From positions 481,203 to 545,202 of the forward strand of contig NW_005434658.1 of NCBI RefSeq assembly GCF_000315625.1: DNA of 64,000 bases. The letters run 5' to 3'. A program made the position numbers and the translations under genes. This DNA comes from Guillardia theta CCMP2712 (taxonomy: Eukaryota; Cryptophyceae; Pyrenomonadales; Geminigeraceae). The notes under the pieces were generated by a model. That model worked only from the letters and a program-made list of their open reading frames with translations, had not been told where the DNA came from and searched no databases. Positions 34,745 through 46,538 of the stretch are shown piece after piece. The stretch's first letter is position 1; every line of letters starts with the position of its first letter.

Positions 34745-36038
34745 TCAACTATTTTGTGTCTGCCTACCTGCTTGGAACAGTTGCTCATGTATGTATGACA
34801 GACTGTATCCTTGGAGGGCTAGGATGTTCTCTTTGACTGAATCTGCTGCGATGTGCATGCCGCCTTCAGTCTTTCTCAGCAGCCTCTCGCTAACAATTTT
34901 GTCCTTCTTCCCGCGGAGTAATAAAGGACAACTGTATCGGCCATTCGGAGAACTGGACGATTCACATACCACACGATGTATGGACGCGGGAAAGGCTCCT
35001 CCAGAAAACAACTGCAAGTGAGGGATGTAAGAAAGTGAAGGCCCCCCACACCCAACGAAGACTTACCTGTAGAGTCTGGCCCGACAGCACTAGCATGTCT
35101 TTCTCAGTGAGCCGCAAGTCAGACTCCGGCCTCTGCCATCGCAAGCAGGAGTCAAGCACCTCCAGCCCCGGTTGGCTTGAGGCAGGGATGATCGTCAGGA
35201 ACGTCAGATCCACGTGCGGCTCGAAGGAGCATGGCGACTTTGAATTGTAGAAGCAGAAACGCTGCTCGGACATGGACAGCGCCCCCCCTTCAGGGTGATT
35301 TCCCGTGTCGATCCAGTCCCTGATCTCCTCCTTACTCAGGCCGAGGTGCCAGAAAAGCTCCCTCAGCACCTCCAGCCCGATCCGCGATAGCATGTCGCAT
35401 GCTTCAAACACGTGACTGTCGGCTCGCTGGGAGACAAGCCGCAATGAAGGAACGATGTTGCCTTGACCTGCGGCTCGCACACTGAGAAACTCATTGCCGC
35501 TAAACCTAGGCTTCTCTCCGCTGTCCATCCTTGCAAAGCCTATTGAGCCTCCAGGAAGGCCCTTCACCTTCTCCATCCTGCCGACTCTGTTCTTCTCCTC
35601 CTGTGGCAGACTGAAGAACTCCCTCCCAACGTCGCGGAGGGACTCGAGTTTGTCAGCTGACTCTCCTTCCAACCTCAGCACAAAGAAGTGGTTCCTTGCT
35701 AGCTCCTCGACCATCCTCTCAACCATAGGGGGGCTGAATGAGCTCCCGCCCCAGCTTTGTCTCATTGCATCCACAGCGTCCCCGTCAAGGCGAATGAAGG
35801 GCTCTGAGGGCCTTAACCTCTGTCTGGTGTCGGTCATCTTCCGCAGGTTTCTTGTTCTACACTCATGCACGACACTCCTCGTCACCCTCTCCAGCTCCAG
35901 CTGGTAACTCCCTCTCGCCTGCAGGATGATCCTGCCACTTCGCCTCGCCCCCAACCCGGTCATGCCAACATGCAGCCATCCAGTGCAGTCAGAGACAAGC
36001 ACGACGACGAGCAGCAACGTGACCCGCGACCCTCTCAT
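34745..36038 (-). CDS. 2-oxoglutarate/Fe(II)-dependent oxygenase (isopenicillin-N-synthase-like)
   Basis: These enzymes couple 2-oxoglutarate decarboxylation to oxidation of a small molecule. Exons 35067-36038 and 34745-35011 give 412 residues. The iron ligands are seen as the HxD in FEPHVDLTFLTIIP and the distal His in FPASIHRVV. The 2-oxoglutarate Arg is in NGRYSCPLLLRG. The N-terminal half has the family's FFVLRLEGES and GREFFSLPQEEKNRV. The N-terminus is a signal peptide (VTLLLVVVLVSDCTG) followed by a basic Gly/Arg stretch, so entry into the ER or plastid complex is likely. The substrate is unknown; plant relatives act on hormones and flavonoids. The gene is tail to tail with the MsrB-like gene and head to head with UTP5/WDR43. 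Confidence 0.88.
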
Positions 36039-36879
36039 GACCTCGGCGACGATCGCAATGACAGAGAGAGGGCGCGCGGATCGTAGCTGTAAAATCCAGG
36101 CGATTTATGAGGAGTGATGGAGGGAAGAAAGCGAGGCAAAGAAAGGGAGAGGGGAGGAAGGGAGGAGGAGAGAAGGGGAGGGAGGAAGTGAGAGGGGATG
36201 GAGGATAGAAGGAGACCTGTCAAGGGGAGCCAGGGACGATGATGATCCGAGGAGCTCTTGGAGGATGAGGGAAGGCAAGGGCGGACGATGCAGGGCCACA
36301 ACAAACCATCGCCACTAGTAGTAGTGACTTCAGTTGTGACCAACGTCGGCCGGGCCCGGCCGGGCCGGGCCCTCACGGCCGGGGTCCCGACTGTGCCCTC
36401 CCGACTGCCTCGACAACTCCATCAGTAAGTGAGGGGACGAGGGCCTGGCAGCTGCACGTGTAGTGGGAAGCAGGAAGGATGAGATGGGGGAGGAGCAGGA
36501 GGCGGCGGGAGAGGATGGAGGACGAGGCAGACGAGAGAGGAAGGGCAGCAGTGCGAGAGCAGCAGGCTTCAAGCTTGCCGAGGTAGACCTCCTTGCCTGC
36601 TGGTTGTGTCGAGCGATCTAGCGAGAGTTGGGTAGGGCATGTCCAACGACGGGGCGGATTTTTTCATTCAAGAGTTTGAGGATGGTATGGGGAGAAAGCG
36701 ATTGAAAGGAGTGAAGGGGACTGAGCGCGAAAATGGAAGAAAATCAGTCATGAGATCGAGGGGTGTGGGATCAACATTCCGATGTTGACATTTGACTGCA
36801 GATTGTTGTTAACCCAGGAATTGCTCTGAGACCAATCGGCGGGAAATCATCATAACCTTGGACGTTTAGCTAGCTCATC
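36039..36879. promoter_or_regulatory. Divergent intergenic region with GC palindrome
   Basis: The 841-base gap between two divergent starts contains a tight GC block at about 36346-36400 (GGCCGGGCCCGGCCGGGCC), flanked by purine-rich GGAGG tracts from 36120 to 36550. From 36600 to 36879 nothing specific is visible apart from an AT-richer stretch leading to the UTP5/WDR43 ATG. Confidence 0.5.
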
Positions 36880-39685
36880 ATGATCACTGGATCGTTTGAT
36901 GAGAAAGGAGAAAACTTCGCGCAGCTCACAGAAGATAGCAGACTGAAGATCTGGGACGTCACGTCTGGAGCAGCGTCAAGCGAGTGAGCATTTCGGCCCC
37001 TAGTTCCGGTTCCTCCTGCTGACCTGTCCCGCAGATTTTCTCCGACTGGGAAGCATGCAGCTGAGCTGACATGCGTGAGCTGGGGGAAAGCTTTGCCAGT
37101 GACGAGCTCGGCGAAGTATGAGAGGCAGAGGGGAGGGGGAGGGGGAGGGAGAGATGGAGGAGAGGCAGGGAGAGTGAGCGGGAGTGAGAGCGAGCCTGCA
37201 AAAAGTTGAATTCTGTGCAGGAAGAAGAAGTCGAAGAGAGGAGCAGACCTGGTGGCGATTGGAACAGGAGCGGGAAAGATTCTCCTGTGGGATTGCGTGA
37301 AAGGAGAGCTGAGGAAAACGCTCGGGGGAGAGAAGTCCGGGCACACGGGAAGGATCAACGACATTGTGCTCACGTCCGGATCCAACTTGTACTGCTGCAC
37401 TGATGACTGCTTCTTCTCATGCTGGAACATCGAGACTGGGGAGATGGTCCTGACTGCGAGCAGGAGAGGAGACCGTCTGACACCTGCTGCAGACGTGGAA
37501 GGTTGCTGTCGGCAAGCAGTCAGCGAACAGGCTGGCGTTGCGTTCAAGTGAGGATGAGATTGTAACGGCCAGCTCGGCGATCAAGGTGATGAAACAGCTT
37601 GAACTTCCTCGTCCTTCCTCCTGATCCTGCTCCGTTCAGGTCTGGGACTTGGCGACACGAAAGACGAAGCGCAAATACCCGGGTCACGCGTCAAGGGTTG
37701 TCTGCCTGGCCTACTCGGCCGACTCTCGTTTCCTGGTCTCGGGCGCGAGCGATCGTTTCATCAGCCTGTGGGACTCCTCCTTCGAGACCGACAATACCGT
37801 CGCTCTCAAGACCTTCACTCTTGACTCCTCTCCGACTCAGGTCTGCCATGAGATCGTGCGCTGCTCCTCGGCCCTCCTCTCACTCCCAGGCTCGCAGATC
37901 TCGCTAGTCGGAGGCACGGGGGAGAGCATGCAGATGCTGGCTGTGTCCGAGGGCGGGTCAGTCTCTGTCTGGCGATTTTCTCCTCCCAAAGGGTGAGTTG
38001 AGAAGGGAGGAATGAGAGAATATCGGTACCTTGACGGGTGGACAAAGGAGCTCGAAGAAGAGGACCTCCGACGGCACCGTCACCGAGATCCCTCAGATGC
38101 CGTCGACCAAGGTCTCGATGAAGGATGGGAAGTCTCAGATCTACAACGCGAGATTCGAGGTCTGCAGGCTGCTCGCCCGGCTCCTGCCCCTGACCCTTCT
38201 GCTCCCGAAACTAGGGAAGTGACAACGTCAAGATCTGCCACGGGACTTCCTTCCTCCCTCTCTTCACTTCAGTCCAGGTGAGCGCAGCCGTTGCAAAGGG
38301 CAGGAGCTGAGGAACGCGTTTGTCCAGATTGTCGACAAGTCAAGTGCTGAACTTGTGTCGGAAGTGGCGGTGGAGGGAGGAAACAGCAACCTGCTCGGGC
38401 TGACCTCCAGCTCCAAGAAGAAGAAGGCTGCCAAGGACGTTTCTGAGAGCTACGACCTCAACGAGGTACCCGTAAGGGGAGTCAATGCTGACAACAAGGC
38501 GACGAAGGTTTGACCTGTTCGTCTTTGCACCTTTCCTCCTCTTCCTTTCCTCCTCCTTCTTCTCCTCCACCTCCTCCTCTCTTGATGGATCTCCAGGAGA
38601 ATCACGCACATGCAACGGACAAGGAAATGAAGGGGCCGGGAGCTCGTGCTGATCACTACGAGGAGGAGGACGCAGGGAGTATCGCAGACCCCGAGGAGAC
38701 GCTAGAAGCGAAGGTAAGGAGGAAGGTGGACCCGTTCATGCCTGAGCTCCGAGGGCAGGTGAAGGCGCTGGGGATAGAGGTGAAGGGACAGCAGCAGGGC
38801 AAGGAGGGAGTCGCAGGGAGCCTCAAGGCTGACTCGATCCACGTGGTGCTGAAGCAAGCGCTGGACAGCGACGACAAGGCGCTGGTGCAGGAGTGTCTGG
38901 GGGTCACCAACCACCAGATCATCAACGAGACGGTCAGGCGCCTCCCTCCCAAGCACGTCACGATGCTTCTCAAGAAGGTGAGGCGCACGCGTCTGCGCTC
39001 TTGTGCTGACATGCTGATGCTCAGATCGTCGCCAAGTTCCAGCAGAAGCCTGCGCGCTCCCTGGCGCTGGTGACGTGGATCAAGGCGATCCTGACCCAGC
39101 ACACTTCGCTCCTCATGTCCCAGCCCGACCTGATCAAGAACCTCACGCCCCTCTACCAGATCGTCGAGAACAGAATCAACACATACCACAAGCTGCTCAA
39201 GCTCGAGGGCCGACTGGACTTGGCGCTCACGCAAGTGTCGAACCAGTCCGGCTTCCAAGGAGGGAACGCGTACAGCAGGGATCCGGAAGTGATTGTGGAT
39301 GAGAATGTTGGGGAGGCTGATGACGTGATTGGAGTTGATGAGGCGTCTGGGGACGAGGATGACGAGGAAGGAGCGGAAGGAGAGGAGGAGGAGGAGGAAG
39401 GGGAGGAGGAGGAGGAAGGGGAGGAGGAGGAGGAGGACGAAGACGACGACGGGGAAGATGACGGGGACGGCATGAACATCGAGAAGGTAAATTCATTGCT
39501 TGTTATGTGTGCATGTTGATAATAACGAATGTGATTGCGTGCAGGATGACGAAGCTTTGAGGTAGCTTCCCCTTCCATTCTCTCTGTCCACCCTCCTCCC
39601 TCCTCCCTCCTCCTCCTCCCTCCTTCTCCTCCCTCTCTCTTCTTGATTCACTCTTGAAGTCTTTTGCAGTGATGAATCCGACTAA
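36880..39685 (+). CDS. U3 snoRNP t-UTP subunit, UTP5/WDR43 homologue
   Basis: UTP5/WDR43 belongs to the UTP-A (t-UTP) complex that binds nascent pre-rRNA in the nucleolus. The N-terminal half is a WD40 propeller: SRLKIWDVTSG, ADLVAIGTGAGKILLWD, CCTDDCFFSCWNIETG, VWDLATRKTKRKYPGH, FLVSGASDRFISLWD and GGSVSVWRFSPP. A lysine-rich linker follows, then the Utp12 domain (SIHVVLKQALDSDDKALVQE, LVTWIKAILTQHTSLLMSQP, NLTPLYQIVENRINTYHKLL). The tail is a long run of Glu/Asp and ends with SDESD and TAA 39683-39685. About twelve exons. The match over the full length to the family is strong, and the nucleolar role pairs with RPA49 elsewhere in the window. Confidence 0.92.
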
Positions 39686-39769
39686 GTAAGCAACTCCACG
39701 GCTGACGGAGGAGACGGGATCTCGAGTCTTGTCCTAGTGGAGACATGTAGACATTAAACGATGAGACGA

Positions 39770-42191
39770 TCAGCAGCACCAGGGGCAGCGGCCGCACAGG
39801 GTCACGCAGTCTGCCGGCACGCGGCCCTTGGGCAGGAGGTGATACTCGATCTTTCCTGCGAACCCGAAGACGCGATGGGGGTCAAGGTGCTGCTCTCGTA
39901 GCCGGTAGACTTGACCGTCCATGTCGCTCCTCCTCGGCTCGCTGTTGGCGAACGGAAGGACCCCCATGGTCGCTGCTCCTGTCCGCACCAGGAGGACCTC
40001 GTCCCTCTCCGTTACATCCCCGCTGTCATGCTCGTGCACGAACGGTCCCCGGACTGCCAGCGCCCCCTGGCCGGCGACATCGACAGGATGCGGCGAGTGG
40101 ATGTAGAGCGAGACGAACTGGCGAGGGGGCAACAGGATGCCTCCCCCCTCGAAGTCTGTGAAGCTGATCGCTTGTCCCACTTGCCCCCAGTCCGACGGCA
40201 TATCCTTCCATGCTGACGTCACTCGGGTCCACCTCCTCCTGTCGTAGTACTTCCTCCTGCAGCAGGAGCAACAGGAGGAGCAGCAGGAGCAGTTGGCGTC
40301 GCACCTCCAGCCAGGGAACTCAAGCATGTTACAGTCCTTGGCATGCCTGAAGGGAGCAAACTCATGGTGCGAGGAGGAGGAGGGGGAGGAGGGGGAGGAG
40401 GGGGAGGAGGAGGAGGAGGAGGAGGAGGGAGGACCTGTGAACTCCATTCCTGCAGCACTTGCATCCACAGCACCTGCATAGCGATATGGCGGGCATGCCC
40501 GGCTCCGACACCCCCCCGTGCCTCTCCCCCACCAGGCATCCACAACCCCAGCAGCAAAGAGGCACCAGGTAAGGGAAGAGCACCAGCGGACAAGCGCAGT
40601 TGCCAGTGCAGCAGGACACGCAGCCGTCGCAGCAGGGCTCCGCAACCTCCAGCCCGGGCCCGCACTCTCCGCAGCAGCAGCAGCCGCTCTGCCGGTCAGG
40701 TCAGGGACGAGAGCAAGGAGCAGGGGGCTCTGACCGTGCGGGAGGTGCAGGGGCGGCAGCGGCAGAAGCACTTCATCATCTGGACGTTGGGCCGGCCAGA
40801 CGGGAAGCTCCCGCAGCAGAGGAAGCAAAAGCGGCAGGGGAGCAGGCGATTGCAGGGGCACCTTCCTACGTTCCATCGACCTGGCGCGCGGTAGATGGTG
40901 TAGGAGCACGAGCCGCTCTTGCTCCTCCCTCCTGAGATGTGCAGCCCCGTGATCATGGCAGGGTACTCGCTCCTGTTCTCCACCTCGAACATGAGGCCCC
41001 GCACTGAGCTCTCCCACTGCTTGTTCGAGCAGTCCAGAATTCGTTTCTGTGAGAAGATGTGAGAGAAGGGAAGGGAGGCCTGCACAAGAGCGGAGAGGAG
41101 AGAGAAGAGGAGAACAAGTTGGTAGGGAGGGAAGGGGAAGGAAGAGGGGAGGGAAGGGAAGAGGTATGCGGATAACCTCGCCCAAGACGAGTCCCTTCCT
41201 CTTCCCCTTGTTGGTCTGAATGATCACATCTCGTTCCAGGCTGAGGTTAAGCATGCTTGGGCAGCCATCGAATCCGATGACGTCATCCCCGGCCTCGTTC
41301 TTGATGGGGTACAAGACCTCCTCGATCTTCTTCCTCGACGCTAGGGCTGAGAGTTTGACGCTCACAGACCCGATCAGGTCGTCCTCCGATCCCGCGTCCC
41401 AGTCCCATACACTCACCACTAGCTCCTGCCATACCTCCGTCAGCATCGCATGCGCCCACGAGCCGGCACGACCTGATTGGTGTAGTCCTTGACCTCGAAG
41501 TCGTACTGCTCGTCAAGGAACTGAGGGTTGTAGTTCTTCTTGATCACCTTCGTCTTCCTCCGGTACGTCTGTCCTCCATGCTCCCGGTTGTCAAGGGTGA
41601 CAATGCAGTACCTGCCAGGCAGTCACCCAGCACGTCGCTCCTCTTATCGGTCATGTACGCGTCCACTTTCCCGAACTTGTCCATCCTCGGGAGATGCTTC
41701 AGCGAGTGGACGGTCACCCTCACGTTCACAGGCTCGTGGCTCTTTCCCTCGCCCTCCTCCTCCCCCTCCTCCTCAGAGCTGTTCTGATCGTCCAGCCTTG
41801 CCACCTGCGTCAGCCACGTGGGTCACACGGGGAGGGAACAGGGGCAAAGGCATGCGGCAACAGACATGGCTGTAGGTAGCTCGCTTGCCCTCCTTGGATC
41901 TTTCCAGCAGCTTCTTGGCGGCGGCAGTCTGCATCCATGAATTCGCATCCTTGAGCAGCAGCGATGAATGTCCCTCCTGCCTCCTCTCGTCCTGCTCCTC
42001 CTCGTTAGTCTCCTCTGACCACAGTGAGATCTCCTCCATACCACCAGCGGCTGGACATTCTCACTTGCTATCCCTTCAGCCTCCTCGGTGTCCTCGTCAG
42101 TGTCATGCCTGGGGGACACGCTCTGATCTGAGCCAGAGGAGCTGGAGGAGGCGCGGCGAGCTGCTCCTCTCCTCACGCCATTGATGATCAT
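39770..42191 (-). CDS. C2-domain protein with very cysteine-rich region
   Basis: An acidic, Ser-rich N-terminus precedes a C2 domain, a calcium/phospholipid-binding fold: RVTVHSLKHLPRMDKFGKVDAY, YCIVTLDN, KNYNPQFLDEQYDFEV and VSVWDWDAGSEDDLIGSVSV. Asp positions typical of calcium loops are present. Next comes VRGLMFEVENRSEYPAMITG. Three Cys clusters follow, read in different exons: about 10 Cys around 40760-40860, about 22 around 40440-40690 (pieces such as CCDGCVSCCTGNCAC) and 8 around 40280-40310. A final beta-rich region (GQAISFTDFEGGGILLPPRQ, VSLYIHSPHPVDVAG) ends CGRCPWCC with TGA 39770-39772. The start may be 42191 or about 42036. Function is unknown; membrane recruitment by C2 and palmitoylation or metal binding by the cysteines are guesses. 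Confidence 0.7.
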
Positions 42192-42399
42192 CCTGTATGC
42201 AAGGTGCTTGTCGGGTCAACACACAACTTGATCTCAACTGAGCATTTTCCTTCCAAGATCAACAAAGACTGACAGCAGACGGACCTCTGCTTCTTCCTGT
42301 TTCATCACTAGCAGCAACGCCCGTCGGTGCCTCTGCACTGCCTACCATGGACTCAGCTCAGCCTGCTTGGTTCAACTGATGCTGCTGCCCCGCCTTCCT

Positions 42400-42540
42400 G
42401 TTCCATTTGATGAGCCTGAGCCGAGTAGTCCCGGCCTCGGCTGCCGGGAGTCTCAGTACCGGCGGGCCGCCACCGTGCCGGCCCGGGGAACCCGGCCGGG
42501 CCCGGGGGTTTTCAAGTTACAGCTACCGTACAAGTTCCCC
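42400..42540. repeat. GC-rich palindromic element between divergent genes
   Basis: A block of about 110 bases rich in CCGGCCCGGGGAACCCGGCC- and GGGCCCGGGGG-like pieces, 20-150 bases upstream of the FUN14 ATG. It is one of the shortest and most promoter-proximal copies of this class. It is placed in the 366-base gap between the C2 gene and FUN14. Confidence 0.5.
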
Positions 42541-42557
42541 TCACTCACCGTCGGGCG

Positions 42558-43389
42558 ATGGCGATGAGAGGGAAGGGAGAGAGGAGCAAGGCAGCGACCG
42601 CGATGGGAGGAGCAAGGATGACGACGACGATCATCGTCACCATGTCGATGCTGATGATGACTGATGCTCTTGGCATGGAGGGACATCACTCAGACGTTCC
42701 TCCTCCTCCCCTGCGTTCCATGGCGCCTGCCCCCCAACATTCGATCTCCAATGTCCTCCCCCCCGGCATGCCCCGCAAGACAGCTGAGCCTCCGAGGGTG
42801 ATGAAGACACCGAACAATGGCGCGATCGGTCAGTCCTCTCTTTGTTGATTGCTGGATCGCTCTCTCTGTTCCTTGCATGAGCCTTGATACCACTCTCATA
42901 CCAGCTCGAAGCATGGGTTGCACAGACATCCCCATCGACGGGATGATCATCTTTGGGAGCTCTGGTGGCCGTCTGCTTGCTTTTACATGCTCACCTCTCT
43001 TACCCCAGCCCCAGGTCTGCTCCTCGGCCTCATTTTCCAGAAGTGCGGCAAATCAGCCGTTGCGGCCCTCACGGCTTTTGCTGTGTGGATCAAGGCGCTC
43101 GAGATGAACAGGTACATCTCGTTCAACACACCGAAGATGCAGGAGGACGCTATGGACTCCAAGACGTACAAATACGTCGAGGTCACGAAGAATTCGTTTC
43201 TCTCGAAGCTCCCCGCATCCATCAAGGTGCGGTTTTATGGTTCCGGCAGTGGGGAATTGACATCTCGCGCAGGAGCAAGTGAACAAGTTCGTTGGGATCG
43301 CTCTCATGGCGTTGCAGAACAACCTCAGAGGCATCAGCGTTGCCTTCTCCTCGTTCGCCTTCGGCTGGACCATCGGGAACCGTCTGTGA
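42558..43389 (+). CDS. FUN14-domain membrane protein
   Basis: FUN14 proteins are small membrane proteins of mitochondria (FUNDC1 is a mitophagy receptor) and, in plants and algae, plastids. Four exons keep frame (42558-42828, 42905-42964, 43015-43226, 43273-43389; 219 residues). The FUN14 core is GSSGLLLGLIFQKCGKSAVA with a long hydrophobic stretch (AALTAFAVWIKALE). A polar segment and a final hydrophobic segment (NNLRGISVAFSSFAFGWTIG) follow. The first about 85 residues include a signal-peptide-like stretch (TTIIVTMSMLMMTDALG) and a Pro-rich region, which mitochondrial FUN14 proteins lack. A plastid-complex location is therefore inferred. Introns are 76, 50 and 46 nt. Tail-to-tail distance to the next gene is 90 bp. 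Confidence 0.82.
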
Positions 43390-43479
43390 GGGCAGCAGGG
43401 GCATTTGCACGTCAAGTGTTGTTAAGTACATCCCGGCATGGCTACCTCTCTCAACAAGAATAAGTCGTTCTCCTCCACG

Positions 43480-46164
43480 TCACCATATGATCCCGCTATC
43501 TCCTCCATCCTTCCCCTTCTTCTTCAGCTCGTTCCCACCGATGATGAGGTTGCCATCCTTGTCCCATCCTCCCCTAGACTCCCCTCTCCAAGGAGCGTTC
43601 TGCCCGGAAGCTTCGAAGGACTAGGAAGCAAAGTGAGAATGAACAGAGAGAAGAAAGGAGGGAACGCGGGTGGGAGAGAGGGGAGGAGAGAGGGTAAAAG
43701 AAGCTGAGGAGCAGGATCAAGGGTGAGGGGAGTAGGGAGTTGGGAGGGGAAGCGTTCAAGAAAAGAGACAATGGGGTGACAAGTAGAGGAAATGGCGGAG
43801 GAGCGAGACGGAGAGCAGGTAAAGGTGAGAGGCGCGAAAGAATGGAGGCAGGCAAGTGACATAGAGCGCAAGACCTCTTCGAGAGCTTCAAGCTCCCACA
43901 CAGACACTGTGCGTTTGTGGAAGGCCTCGTTCTGCAGAGCCTGCACATCCTTGGCCTCGTTGAGGCCGTAGATCTCAGTAACCACTTGCTCTCCTTCCTT
44001 GGCAATCTTGTCGATCTGCCAGCCATGATCAGAAGTGTCGAAGCCGATGCAAGAAAAGTTCACCTGCTTCAAGAACTTCTCGTCAACGTTTCCATAATTC
44101 GCGATGAGGTCACGAAGAGCATTAACGAAGCGTTTTCCGTTCACTTGCTGGCTTTTTCTCTCAGTGCCTTGAAAACCCCAGGCGTCAATAGATTTTTCAG
44201 TAGGAATCTAAGTCATCTACCGTCAGGGTTAAAAACCTTTTCGCGGGGTTTGAAGGCTTCCACGAATTGAGCTTTCCTTGCCTGGCTCATCTTCTTTAGT
44301 CGCGTACTCGCTCAAAGGATAAGAGACCTCGGGGTCTTCCGTTCGCATCAGCTTGCGGATGAGGCGAATCTCATCGGGCATGGAGGCATCCTTGTACTCG
44401 ATGGCCTTGTCTTTCAACATGGTCATGACCTAAAACAGTCATCATGTCCACGATCTTCTCTCCTTCACTCGTCAAGAACCTCGACAGCAGGCTGCGCTCC
44501 TGCCTTGCGAGCTTGATCTATGTTGGCCTCGAGAAGCAGGATGACGCTCTCATCCAAACCGCCCTTTGCCTGCATAATACCGCTTCAGCACGTGCAAGCC
44601 ATCCTCTCCGCCTCTCACATTGAGGAGCATGAGCTCCTTGCGCATTCCGTTGAGGTCTCCGGCCTTCAACACCTTCTGCAGCGCGTCGGAGGCTTTCTGG
44701 ATCCTGGCGCTCATGCAAGCTTGGATGGCGCTGTTCAACTGAGTCAAGAGCTCCTTCTGGGGCCCATCTTCTTGCATCTTCTCGTTCAGCTGAAGTGCGC
44801 GTCAGAGGATCGCGGGCCTCACAGCTCCAAAGCATCACCCGCTCCAAGAAGCGCATGTCGATCTTGTCGTATCCGGCCTCAACGGCAGTCGAGATCTTGC
44901 TCGGGTCCTTGATCAGCTCTTGCATGAAGGCGTCGTAACTGCCAAAGGGTGAGCTTGACGCGCCTCTTTCAACGTCCATCACGTTGCAGAAGCAAGGTCC
45001 GCTGTGCTGTAAGAGTCCAGTGAGAGAGCAGAGGTCGACAGCCCGGCTGCCTCGATGTCGTCTTTCGAGACATCCCCGCGCTCCATCTTCAAAGGCAGTC
45101 AGAGGTGTCAGGGTGTGACAGCAGTCGTTTCCCACCGCTGCCTTGAGGATCTTCTGCATCAGGTCCGTGACCTGTCGTGAAAGAGCATGAGTAGAGGATG
45201 ATGTCAGGAAGCATGCATGCTCTCACAGCGTCCTTCAGAACAGCCAAGGTCTCCTTCTCATCCGCATCCTTGGTGTCCTCGATCTTCCTTGCCAGGACTG
45301 CACCAGACTAGTTCAGATCAAAGCTAGCTGACCTTTTCATAACAAAAAAATGTAAACAGATGCAATCATTACAATTGTAGAAGCTGTCGTCCAACTTGTC
45401 CAAGTTCTTCTCCACCACCTTGGGCAACTCGTCGGGATTCCTGGACGAATGTCAGCATTTATTTCCGGCAGGAGTCTCAGCCGTACGTGAAGGCCAACTC
45501 GGCGAGCAAGATCTCGTAGTCGGACGCCTGATGATACATCCGTCAGCGAGGCGTCTTCCTCGACCTCACTGGTAGCAACCTTTGATACAGCTTTCTTTGC
45601 AGCATCATTCGACTTGTCGCTGGGGTCGGACGGACCGATCTGCCGGCATATCACGATAGAGCACGAGCTAGGGATTCTTCTGCTCTCTTACGGGGATATC
45701 TACGCCCATTCTAAGCTTAAGTTGTTGGCGTGGGCGCAGAGAAAACCCCTGATTGGGGCGCTGTCCTAGGATGGAGCACGCCGAGGGCAGTTGAGACCTC
45801 TGTCCAGGCATAGCAGGCGTATTTACATACGCGGTACCATGGCATTGGTACAGGCCCTGATGAGCATAAGCTCCAACCAAGAAGCTGAGAATCAGCCCTG
45901 TAAAAAGAGCATTTCAGCAAATCCCGTCCGTACATCCCTATCAATCCATCTAGGATTGGAAATATTTTACGATCTGCAACCAAGGTACTTATGCTTTTTC
46001 CTCGCATCAAGTCTCTGCCCAGTCCTCTCTTTCGACAATCTACTCCTCTCAGCCTCTCTCTGCTCACTCTGACCCCTTCCACACCCAGTCCTACTCTCCA
46101 TGGCCTCGTACTCACCGCATCCGGCCATTGCTGCACCCCCCATATCGCGGCCTCCAGCTTTCAT
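43480..46164 (-). CDS. Helical protein with two-part (signal + transit-like) leader, unknown function
   Basis: The first exon (46116-46164) ends at a perfect G/GTGAGT donor. It joins in frame to 45692-45897, giving a signal peptide (CGLILSFLVGAYA) and then a Ser/Arg/Gln-rich stretch (SILGQRPNQGFSLRPRQQ) that looks like a plastid transit peptide. Exon 3 is 45565-45639, and a 37-nt intron (45528-45564) joins TSE to ASDYEILLAELAF. Later exons are helical: NPDELPKVVEKNLDKLDDSF, LARKIEDTKDADEKETLAVL, VTDLMQKILKAAV, YDAFMQELIKDPSKISTAVE, GLDESVILLLEANIDQARKA and NGKRFVNALRDLIANYGNVD. The last exon (43480-43620) has GWDKDGNLIIGGN and ends with TGA 43480-43482. It faintly recalls uncharacterised plant chloroplast proteins of the At4g37920 kind. 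This is from memory and weak. Confidence 0.68.
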
Positions 46165-46538
46165 CGCTACCGGCAGTGGTGGAATGTGATGCAGTTTTAC
46201 TTCTCCAGCCCCCCATGAAAACACTATATTAAGTAAACTTTCTTGATATAGTTTTTAATATATGTAAACATTTATTCATACAAACAAAGGAGTGGTGGTG
46301 GGTGACTCCTTTTGGCACTCTTAAAGGGATGGGCCCGGCGTGTGGGAGAACCGAATGGAAAATGATTCGATTCGACTTGAATCAGTTCAAATCAAACCGG
46401 GCCCCGGCGTCCGGGCCGAACCGGTTCAACTTGTGCATTACCGAATCTGAGGCAGGCTTGCTTCTCAAGAAAAGCGATCAGGCAACGATGCGATCGCACT
46501 CAGGGGCGGTGGGAGTGGCGATGAGACACGAGTAGCGG
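46165..46538. promoter_or_regulatory. Divergent intergenic region with small GC-rich element
   Basis: An AT-rich stretch (about 46215-46285) is followed by a short GC block at about 46325-46430 (GGGCCCGGCG, CCGGGCCCCGGCGTCCGGGCC) interleaved with TTCGACTTGAATCAGTTC-like sequence. It separates the plastid-type helical gene from the ankyrin gene and so holds both promoters. Confidence 0.45.

Noticed and set aside
39770-41446. One 558-codon minus-strand open frame taken as a single exon
   Set aside because: The C2 region and the final region lie in it, but the middle reads as Arg/Ser/Pro-rich noise, while other frames there carry the Cys-rich segments bounded by GT-AG sites. Splicing is the better reading.
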